Shown here one piece after another: positions 45,097 to 50,892 of a stretch of 50,892 nt of DNA. Every line of letters begins with the position of its first letter. The first letter of the stretch is position 1. The DNA is taken from the NCBI GenBank assembly GCA_020073365.1, contig JAIQFL010000027.1:1-50892 (forward strand), given 5' to 3'. A program made the translations under genes and the position numbers. Under the pieces are notes generated by a model. It did not search any database, had not been told where the DNA came from, and was given only the letters and a program-made list of their open reading frames with translations. Source of the DNA: Terriglobia bacterium. Its GTDB lineage: Bacteria > Acidobacteriota > Terriglobia > Bryobacterales > Bryobacteraceae.

Positions 45097-46707
45097 TCAT
45101 GGACCTTGCTCAACCTCGTTCATGCGCAGAATGGCCTCGGCCCCCCGACCCTCTACGGGTGCTCGGGCGTTTCCCCTAAATCGGTTGCGCCTAATCTCCG
45201 GATCTCCATCCTTCACGTGCACGCCAACCCCGGCGTTGCCAGTGATCTCATTTCTTATGAACCGGCCGGCGACGCCGTGCGCTTGGAGCACGACCCCAGA
45301 GTCTTGATTGCCGGTGATCGTATTGCGGCAAAAGTCTGGAGCAGCATGCGCCTCCACTATCACCCCAACTCCGCGATTGTTCCGTATTGCGTTAGCGATG
45401 AAGCGGCCCTTGGCAACTGCGTCTCTCCCATTAACCACGACACCTAGGCCGTTCCGCTCAACGCGGTTGCGTGCAACGAGCGGGTCGGCAGGATCCCACA
45501 CCAGAATGCCGCCTAATTCGTTGCTGGATATAAGGTTGTGACTAACCATCGGCCGCGACTGTTCATAGACAAAGACGCCGAATTTGCTGTTTCGGCAGAC
45601 GACGTTGTCTCTGATGACCGGCGTGCTTCTGCCTTGAACGTGAATGCCGCTGTCCCGGTTGCGGTAGACGAGGCAATTCATTACGGTGCCGGTGCTTTCA
45701 CCCTCGAACAGTACACCACCTTGGCCAGAGTGGTGAATCCGGCACAAGGAGAGTTGCACTTCCGAGCGGCCCCGCACCACAACACACGCAAAACCGGAGC
45801 CGGTCACATCACAACTGGACATGTCCAGATGGCCGTCGCTTACAACGACACAGTGTGCAGGAAACCTACTATCCGGACTTGGGCGGAGGACCAAGTTGGC
45901 GATACGGGCATAAGGCGCGTTGAAGGTCAGAGCCGGCCCGATGCCGTGAACCTCGACTTTGTGGCCGACCGCTCCCGGCGTGCGGGCTCTGATGCGCCCG
46001 CCGGGGATCTCAGCGGTGCCCGCGCTCTCGCCGATAATCTCGACTGGTCGATCAATGATGATCGACTCCAAATAAATACGGGGCCGCACTCTGGTTTGAG
46101 CCCCCGGCGGGGCATCGCGGATTGCTTGGACGATGCTGTCGTACATTTCGCCCGGCCCGACGGTTAGAACGGGAACACGCGGACTGCCTCTTTGTTCTTT
46201 CACGCGCAAGGCGATTTGAAACGCAAGCTGCTGCAGTAGAGGGCGGGAGCGTTCGTCAAACAGCAGCCTGGTCGGTGTTGCTTCGTACAGCGCTTGGGCG
46301 GAGACTATCTGGTGTCTGACAATAGCCTCCGCGAGATCGTGGTTAACGGGCGCGTCTTCCAGTCGAGCAGCGTCACGCGGAATGTAGGACAGAGGCAAGA
46401 TGAGGTCGCTCCGGCCTCGCCTCTCCTCCTCTTCAAGGAATATCCGCAGCTCCTCCGCGCAGTACGCACTCCCGTAGTAGTTCGGCGTCAGGATGGCGAT
46501 AAACACCTGAGCGGCAGTAGCCGCTTCCTTGATTCGGGCGTGCCACTGGTCGCCCGCCGGAATATCAACGCTGGCCTGAAAAATAGGCGCCCGGCGCCCG
46601 AGTTGAAGCCCGACCTCGTGTTCTAGAGCCTTACGTAGCGCTGTCAAGCTGTGGTCCTCGCCCGCATTATCTTCCGAGGCGTAGCTCAGAAACCCGATAT
46701 GTTCCAT
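45097..46707 (-). CDS. TIR-domain protein with right-handed beta-helix (NosD-like) C-terminus
   Basis: 536 residues. Residues 1-150 are a TIR domain: IGFLSYASEDNAG at the start, FQASVDIPAGDQWHARIKEA, FIAILTPNYYGSAYCAEELR (the catalytic-type Glu of TIR NADases would be Glu86), then LILPLSY. Residues about 175-235 are a linker with VGPGEMYDSIVQAIRDAPPG and IIIDRPVEIIGE. From about 240 to the end there are many ~23-residue parallel beta-helix turns (SGIHVQGRSTPVIRDNVVCR, NRVERNGLGVVVNGRD). TIR effectors cleave NAD+ or make cyclic ADPR signals. The beta-helix probably binds a polysaccharide or other repetitive ligand, or serves as scaffold. A defence or signalling role is inference. It is isolated between GC-rich repeats. 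Confidence 0.88.
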   Translation of the reverse strand: MEHIGFLSYASEDNAGEDHSLTALRKALEHEVGLQLGRRAPIFQASVDIPAGDQWHARIKEAATAAQVFIAILTPNYYGSAYCAEELRIFLEEEERRGRSDLILPLSYIPRDAARLEDAPVNHDLAEAIVRHQIVSAQALYEATPTRLLFDERSRPLLQQLAFQIALRVKEQRGSPRVPVLTVGPGEMYDSIVQAIRDAPPGAQTRVRPRIYLESIIIDRPVEIIGESAGTAEIPGGRIRARTPGAVGHKVEVHGIGPALTFNAPYARIANLVLRPSPDSRFPAHCVVVSDGHLDMSSCDVTGSGFACVVVRGRSEVQLSLCRIHHSGQGGVLFEGESTGTVMNCLVYRNRDSGIHVQGRSTPVIRDNVVCRNSKFGVFVYEQSRPMVSHNLISSNELGGILVWDPADPLVARNRVERNGLGVVVNGRDAVAKGRFIANAIRNNRGVGVIVEAHAAPDFCRNTITGNQDSGVVLQAHGVAGRFIRNEITGNAGVGVHVKDGDPEIRRNRFRGNARAPVEGRGAEAILRMNEVEQGP

Positions 46708-46771
46708 AGGTAGATTTTGACGTGGTACTGGCTACAAAAGCCAGCCCGTTTTCAAGAACCCCTTTCAAACC

Positions 46772-46792
46772 GTGTGCAGTTTTCCTGCACAC
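46772..46792 (-). terminator. hairpin after the small ORF upstream of the TIR gene
   Basis: GTGTGCAG/CTGCACAC, 8 bp with a TTTTC loop, is extended by CCG/CGG with a bulge. On the minus strand it begins a few bases after the stop at 46798 but lacks a strong U-run. Confidence 0.5.
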
Positions 46793-46797
46793 ACGGC

Positions 46798-47019
46798 TTA
46801 TCGATGATCTTCTTTGTCTGGTGGAAACGCAGAACGTGAAACAGGGAATTCCATCCCCGGACCGCCGCTCGGATCATCACGAAAAAGGACGCTCCAAACC
46901 GGTTCAGTGGAACGGACCAGATCTATCGGTCGATTCGCCTCACATAATTCAGGCTGCAGGACGAAACCATCTAACTCCAAGTAATAGACCAGTCGAATGA
47001 CGGAATCAATCGCGTTCAC
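46798..47019 (-). CDS. small ORF of unknown function, possible gene
   Basis: 73 codons from GTG 47019: NAIDSVIRLVYYLELDGFVL, PELCEANRPIDLV, WSVLFRDDPSGGPGMEF. Codon use is balanced, unlike the GC-rich repeat next door, and a hairpin follows the stop. There is no recognisable family and no clear Shine-Dalgarno sequence. It ends 90 bases before the TIR gene on the same strand and could be a partner of it. Confidence 0.35.
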   Translation of the reverse strand: MNAIDSVIRLVYYLELDGFVLQPELCEANRPIDLVRSTEPVWSVLFRDDPSGGPGMEFPVSRSAFPPDKEDHR

Positions 47020-47099
47020 GGAGTCGAATCAGTCCGACAAGATAATGGCAGCAAATGCTGACTTGGTCCCAAAATCTGGCCGACTGCGCCAAGAAGAGC

Positions 47100-47799
47100 G
47101 AGATCACGCTTGCAGAGTTCGACCAGCGCGGCGCCTCCCGTGGGCCAATCGCGCGAGCGCGTGGCGGAAGACGCGGGAGCCGACCGCCGCGCCGGCGGCG
47201 CAGCCGAGAGCCGCGCCCGAGCGGTTGCGTTTTCGGTTCGGCGCCTCCCCGCCACGGACGCCTCCCGGCGCCGTGAGCGCGTTCGACGGCGGCGAGGCGC
47301 GGCGTGCCATGCGCGATCACGCGGGGAAGGCGAGATTCCGCGGCAGCGGACTCGTACGAGAAGCCCGGCCGCGTCGCCCGACGTTGCGCCTCACGAACCT
47401 ACCGCGCGCCCTCGGGACAAGCGGGCGGGCGCGCGGCGGAGCCGACTGCCATGCCGGCAGTCGCGATTTCTGTTCGGCCTCGTCCACGACGGGGCGGGCC
47501 ACAGTGCCGAGAGGCGTCCGACGTCTGCCGTCGCCGGCGGCGCAGCCGAGAGCCGCGGCCGGTGGACGCGCCTTCGGCTCGTCGGGTTCCAGCCGCGGGC
47601 GCCTGCCGGCGCCGGGAGCCCGGTTCGCCGCGGCCAGGCGCGGCGTGCCGTCGCACGAGGCTACGGCGCGCCCGCGGGCCCATCGCACGAATCGCGTGGG
47701 CCGCACGCGACGGAATCGACCGCCGCGCGGGTGCGTCCCCGCCGCGGGCGCCTGCCGGCGCGAGCGCGCGGAGGAAGACGCGGGAGGCGAGATCCCGCG
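47100..47799 (+). repeat. GC-rich degenerate direct repeats, block 4
   Basis: At least two units: GAGCGCGTTCGACGGCGGCG at about 47275 followed by GGCGAGATTCCGCGGCAGCG, CTCGTACGAGAAGCCCGGCC and CGTCGCCCGACGTTGCG; then GGGCGCCTGCCGGCGCCGGG near 47596 and again near 47746. The last unit ends at GGCGAGATCCCGCGG, base 47800, exactly where nuclease coding sequence begins. Confidence 0.85.
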
Positions 47800-47949
47800 G
47801 TAGATTTTCCCGTGGAGCATAACGACGGCAGCTTCGAGCTCGTGGAGACCAAAGGATTCGAGACGCGCGATTGGAAGATGCCGCGCGACGAGATTGAGGT
47901 GCTCTGGCTGCCGGAACACCCTGATTACATCTACACGGTGGTTAGGTGA
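47800..47949 (+). pseudogene. C-terminal fragment of a DUF1064/phage-nuclease-like gene
   Basis: 49 residues with a stop at 47947-47949: VDFPVEHNDGSFELVETKGF, ETRDWKMPRDEIEV and HPDYIYTVVR. The VETKGF-x-T-x-DW block is typical of DUF1064-type phage Holliday-junction resolvase/VRR-like nucleases. The first half of the gene is missing and is replaced, to the base, by the end of a GC-rich repeat unit. Confidence 0.6.
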
Positions 47950-48295
47950 GCGGCGTGTCCTTCGGCAGCTTGGTGTCGTCCCCCGTTACGAATCCAATCT
48001 TGTTCTTCGGCGGTTGGTTCGGCTGCCGTTTGACAACCTTGCACGTCAGTTTCAATGCATCCAGGTGGCAGAAGGTGATGGTCGTGTTTCCGGAGGCGTC
48101 ATCGGTATCGAGGGCAACAAGGGTTGTTGTCCGAAAGACGATGGTCTTTACATTCAGGCGTTCGACTCCATCAAAGTAGTAAACGATGAGGTCTTCGTCC
48201 GGACTCAAGCTATCGAGAAGCCTCTTGAGCCTCATCCTGATGTCGTCCTGCATCTCTTTGGCCAAGCCAACAATTACGTTCTGGGGAAAGCTCAT
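47942..48295 (-). CDS. small protein of unknown function
   Basis: 117 residues from ATG 48295, with AAGGAT upstream. SFPQNVIVGLAKEMQDDIRM is a helix, then SPDEDLIVYYFDGVERLNV and TIVFRTTTLVALDTDDASGN form a beta-rich part, followed by a basic tail. No family is recognised. It is divergent from the ORF at 48384 across an AT-rich region with three direct repeats, and its 3' end overlaps the nuclease fragment by 8 bases. Confidence 0.6.
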   Translation of the reverse strand: MSFPQNVIVGLAKEMQDDIRMRLKRLLDSLSPDEDLIVYYFDGVERLNVKTIVFRTTTLVALDTDDASGNTTITFCHLDALKLTCKVVKRQPNQPPKNKIGFVTGDDTKLPKDTPLT

Positions 48296-48321
48296 CTGTT
48301 GATCCTTGCAAAACTGTGAAC

Positions 48322-48379
48322 ATTGACTTACATTAACTTACATCTACTAAAACAAACAACATCATATCATTAACTTACA
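48322..48379. promoter_or_regulatory. three ATTRACTTACA direct repeats in a divergent AT-rich promoter region
   Basis: ATTGACTTACA (48322-48332), ATTAACTTACA (48332-48342) and ATTAACTTACA (48369-48379). The first two are 10 bases apart and the third is 37 bases further on. The segment is strongly AT-rich in a very GC-rich neighbourhood and lies between divergent ORFs starting at 48295 and 48384. It is an operator or iteron candidate. Confidence 0.6.
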
Positions 48380-48383
48380 CTGA

Positions 48384-48512
48384 CATGACTAGATTCAGCG
48401 TCCGAGTTTGGGCAAAACTGCGGTACATCTTTCGGGAGGAAGTGAAAGCCGGTGAAAACGAGCTTAACGCAAGGCTGGGAACGGGCAAACCGCAAGCCCG
48501 CGGGAGGGAATA
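48384..48512 (+). CDS. 42-residue ORF of unknown function
   Basis: ATG 48384 to TAG 48512: TRFSVRVWAKLRYIFREEVK, AGENELNARLGTGK. It starts 5 bases after the last ATTAACTTACA repeat, with no Shine-Dalgarno sequence. The first half could be a helical DNA-binding segment. Whether it is translated is uncertain. Confidence 0.35.
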
Positions 48513-48689
48513 GGCGAGATCGGGGTTTAGGTCATTTGCCCGTCGATCAACAGAATCCTTCGTCACCGTCCCACCCGCCGGGCACAGGGGCTTCCCGGTC
48601 CATTGCACAATTCTTACTTCGCGAGCCCGTTATCTGCTGCACGCGTGCACAGTTTGGTAAAAGGACAGGGGGCCTTGGATCCGGATCTG

Positions 48690-48960
48690 GAGCGGTCCGA
48701 TCGTCTCTCCGCCGGCAGCATGCGCGGCCGGTCGCAGTTGGTGCGTTAGGCGCGCGTCGCCCGATGTGCGGCTCACGATGCTTCGGGCGCGCCCGCGAGC
48801 CAATCGCGCGATTCGTTGCGGTGGAAGACGATGGGATCGACAGGCCAGCGGTCGCGGTTTCGACGCGGCGCGTCCCCGCCGCGGGCGCTTTCGCACCGCG
48901 AGCGCTTGGACCTCGGCGAGGCGCGGCGTGTTCGCGCCGCCGTCGCCGCGTCGTTCGGAC
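48690..48960 (+). repeat. GC-rich degenerate repeat, block 5
   Basis: One divergent unit: GCGCGTCGCCCGATGTGCGG, GAGCCAATCGCGCGATTCG, GCGGTTTCGACGCGGCGCGT, GGGCGCTTTCGCACCGCGAG and CTCGGCGAGGCGCGGCGTG. Bases 48513-48690 hold no supportable gene. Confidence 0.75.
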
Positions 48961-49055
48961 TCTTCCCCACCGTTCTCACGAGACTAGATTGGCTTTCGTT
49001 GACGAAATGGGAACATTTGCGTTCTGTCGCCGTCTATCCTTGCCGAGGGGAAACA

Positions 49056-49433
49056 ATGAAAACACTCCTGTGCTTCTTGGTGCTGGCCGCTCTCGCGGGC
49101 GTTGCCATGGCGGACGTTGATGTGACAGGGAAATGGTCTGGAAGCTTCAATGCGTCCAACCCGAGTGGCGAAACCAAGGAATCGACGGCCTTGTTGGTGT
49201 TGAAACAAACCGGCACGGCCATCACCGGAACTGTAGGCCCCAATGAGGATGAGCAGTTCGCCATCCAGAAGGGCAAGATCGACGGTGACAAGATCACGCT
49301 GGAAGTCGACCACGAAGGGAACACGATGGCGTTTAGTCTCGTGTTAACCGCTGGCCGAATTACGGGCGAAGCTCAGATGTCCCGTGAGGGCCAAACCATG
49401 AAGGCGAAGATCGACGTGAGCCGGGCGAAGTAG
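49056..49433 (+). CDS. small secreted lipocalin-like beta-barrel protein
   Basis: 125 residues from ATG 49056, with GAGGGG 7 bases upstream. The signal peptide is KTLLCFLVLAALAGVAMA. The mature part is a run of beta strands with DVTGKWSGSF, TALLVLKQTGTAITGTVG, IQKGKIDGDKITLEV and GRITGEAQMS, a pattern seen in many acidobacterial and planctomycete secreted proteins of unknown role. It lies between repeat blocks 5 and 6. Confidence 0.75.
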   Translation: MKTLLCFLVLAALAGVAMADVDVTGKWSGSFNASNPSGETKESTALLVLKQTGTAITGTVGPNEDEQFAIQKGKIDGDKITLEVDHEGNTMAFSLVLTAGRITGEAQMSREGQTMKAKIDVSRAK

Positions 49434-49459
49434 TCGGGCCGTGTCATGGCCGCTGGGGG

Positions 49460-50345
49460 ATGATCAGCCCTGGAGCGGACTCGCATGAGAAAGCCCTGCC
49501 ACGTCAGAGGCTGATGTTGCGTCTGACGAGCCGAGAGCGCGCCAGCGGACCGATCGCGCGGCGCAAGGCGACGGAATCGACCGCCGCGTGGGCCGCGCGG
49601 GCCGAGAGCTCGGCGGCCGTCGCGGCTTCTGTTCGGCGCGTCCCCGCCTTCCGGCGCCGAGAACGCGTTTGACGTCGGCGGTCGCGGTGGCGCGGGCGCG
49701 CGGTGGAGGACGGCGGACGCGAGATGTCCGGACGTCTCTTGCGTCTGCTCAGGACGGGCGACGCTGTCGCGGGTCGCGAGTCGGTGCGGGCGAATCGGGC
49801 GGGAGCGCGGCGGAGGGCGCCGGAGGCGCGATGCCCGGCCCGTCAGGACGGGCGACGCTGTTGCGGGTTACGAGCCGATCCGGGCCAATCGGGCGGGCGC
49901 GCGGGAGAGCGTGACCGAAGCGGGCCGCCGGGCCGGCGAGCGTGGTGTCGGTTCGGCCCGTCCCCTCGCGGGCGCCTCCCGGCGCCGCGAGCGGGTTTGA
50001 CGTCGGCGAGGCGCGGCGGCCCGGCGCGTGATCGCGCTGAGGAGGACGCCCGAGCTGGAATTCCGCGGCCGGGACTGCCGCGTCGGCCGGACGGGCCCAG
50101 ATGCGGTCGCGGGTGGGAGTCGGGTCTTGGTTCGGCGCGTTCCACCCGCGGGCGCCTCCCCGGCGCCGAGAACGCGTTTGGCGCGACCTAATCGATCGAG
50201 CGGCGGAAGCCGCCGAAATCGACCGCCGCACCGACGGCGCGGGCGACCGCCGCGGCCCGGCGTTCGCGGTTTCGGCTCGACGCGTCCCCGCCGGGGGCGC
50301 CTGGGGGCGCCGCAAGCGCTTTGGCGTGGCGCGACGCGGCCAGAG
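49460..50345 (+). repeat. GC-rich degenerate direct repeats, block 6
   Basis: Units at about 49480-49690, 49735-50000 and 50000-50200, with a partial one to 50345. Words seen are GAGAACGCGTTTGACGTCGG, GAGCGGGTTTGACGTCGGCG, GGGCGCCTCCCGGCGCCGCG, GGAATTCCGCGGCC and GACGCTGT(C/T)GCGGGT(C/T)(A/C)CGAG. GGCGCC-TCCC-GGCGCC style hairpins recur. No gene is supportable inside. Confidence 0.85.
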
Positions 50346-50347
50346 TC

Positions 50348-50572
50348 GTGAGGTTGGCTCCGGAGCGGTCAAGCGGAAGGCCCGTGAGCAGCCTGCTGGA
50401 TGCCGCGCGCCGGCGCGAGATAGATGTGGTGCGGGTGTGGCGCCTCGATCGCTGGGGCCGCTCCGTCACAGACCTACTCGCCACGCTTCAGGAACTGGAG
50501 CATCTCGGCGTCGGTTTCGTATCGCTCACGGAAGCGCTGGATCTGACCACCCCGGCCGGTCGCGCGATGGCC
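50348..50572 (+). pseudogene. internal fragment of a serine recombinase (resolvase/invertase)
   Basis: About 75 residues: ERSSGRPVSSLLDAARRREI, DVVRVWRLDRWGRSVTDLLA, HLGVGFVSLTEALDLTTPAG and RAMA. This is the second half of a resolvase catalytic domain (DRWGRS block). The part with the catalytic serine is replaced by GC-rich repeat upstream. After RAMA the sequence jumps into an unrelated gene fragment. Confidence 0.8.
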
Positions 50573-50585
50573 CGGCCCACGCCTG

Positions 50586-50846
50586 ATGACCCTCGGCTAC
50601 AGCGACGTGGTCGACATCTTCGTCAACGGCCAGAAGGTGTTCCAGGGCGACGCCACCTCCATCACCCGCGACATCCAGTTCTTCGGCACGGTCAGCATGA
50701 GGGGCGCTATGGCTTCGCGCCTGAAGAAGGGCGCGAATCAGGTCGGCGTGAAAGTCAAGAAGAATTACGGCGGCTGGGCCGCCGCGGCCGAGTTGGCCGA
50801 TCCGGCCGCGCTCAGCGGGCCGGCGCTGGCGGCGGAGGAGCGCTGA
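50586..50846 (+). pseudogene. C-terminal fragment of a secreted protein domain
   Basis: 86 codons from an in-frame ATG: LGYSDVVDIFVNGQKVFQGD, QFFGTVSMRGAMASRLKKGA and NQVGVKVKKNYGGWAAAAEL. The pattern VNGQxVFxGD...LKKGxN...GGW is the end of a carbohydrate-binding-like jelly roll found at the C-terminus of larger secreted enzymes. It is fused directly to the recombinase fragment, and the 5' part is absent. Confidence 0.5.
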
Positions 50847-50892
50847 CGGGCGGCGACTTCGATCCCGGCCGGGCGAGCGCGTACATCTCCCA

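Noticed and set aside
38500..50345. Integron attC sites or CRISPR repeats as an explanation for the repeat blocks
   Set aside because: The units are 250-345 bp, degenerate, and lack RYYYAAC/GTTRRRY ends; GTTTGAC fails the pattern. There are no short identical repeats with regular unique spacers, and no integron integrase or cas gene is visible.
38430..50350. Many long open frames on both strands in the GC-rich repeat blocks, giving recurring Arg/Ala-rich peptides (for example SRNIGRRGRASH and RRQTRSRRR on the minus strand)
   Set aside because: They recur because the DNA repeats recur. They have no ribosome-binding sites, no domain, extreme Arg/Ala/Gly/Pro composition, and frames open in several phases at once, as expected for very high GC.
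1..50892. tRNA, rRNA, riboswitch or further small RNA genes
   Set aside because: Apart from RNase P RNA and the tentative IS110 leader, I found no cloverleaf, rRNA or riboswitch consensus by eye. A covariance-model scan (Rfam, tRNAscan) would be decisive.

Overview
The window looks like a chromosome segment of a GC-rich Acidobacteriota bacterium, most likely of the Solibacter/Bryobacter type. The basis is the gene content: two 813-residue duplicated FtsX/MacB permeases of the kind abundant in that phylum, a VWFA-related protein of acidobacterial type, and secreted ThuA-like, sugar-isomerase-like, GH2 and PIG-L enzymes. This placement is inference; no 16S rRNA or tRNA gene was seen.

Bases 1-26.6 kb are ordinary chromosome. 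They hold a MacA-like efflux adaptor cut by the left edge, an alpha/beta hydrolase, the RNase P RNA (minus strand), a long secreted OmpA/Ig-repeat protein, a DinB-like protein, and a carbohydrate-related stretch (ThuA-like, TIM-barrel isomerase-like, GH2 beta-galactosidase-like, PIG-L deacetylase-like, DUF1080-like, ABC permease). A long minus-strand run follows: fused MoaD-MoaE, VWA protein, Hfq-like protein, inositol monophosphatase, a membrane-anchored redoxin, an MFS transporter, a fatty-acid desaturase and a DUF1080 protein. The redoxin has an in-frame UGA exactly where the peroxidatic cysteine belongs, followed by a SECIS-like hairpin, so it is read here as a selenoprotein. Hairpin repeats sharing a GTGGG(R)CA edge are scattered between these genes and apparently also inside the RNase P RNA.

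Bases 26.8-28.6 kb are an IS110-family element. Bases 28.8-36.8 kb are a decaying integrated phage or P4-like satellite: two copies of a ~295-bp control/HTH segment, a zinc-ribbon protein, a broken P4-type primase, two ParB-like DNA methyltransferases in tandem, small phage-type proteins, and a DUF3489 protein coupled to an unlisted 58-residue ORF. At least five genes here carry single frame breaks, while long genes on the left are intact.

Bases 37.4-50.9 kb are an accessory region of a different style. Single genes or two-gene units (a frameshifted NucS-like nuclease, an ABC permease, a PD-(D/E)XK-like nuclease with a small partner, a TIR-domain/beta-helix protein, several small unknown genes, and fragments of a phage nuclease and a serine recombinase) are separated by long, very GC-rich, degenerate repeats. 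All the repeats I could recognise lie in the same orientation, whatever the strand of the neighbouring gene. One abuts a gene that has lost its 5' part. This cassette-like layout, with the TIR/beta-helix protein and the redoxin selenoprotein, is the most interesting content of the window.
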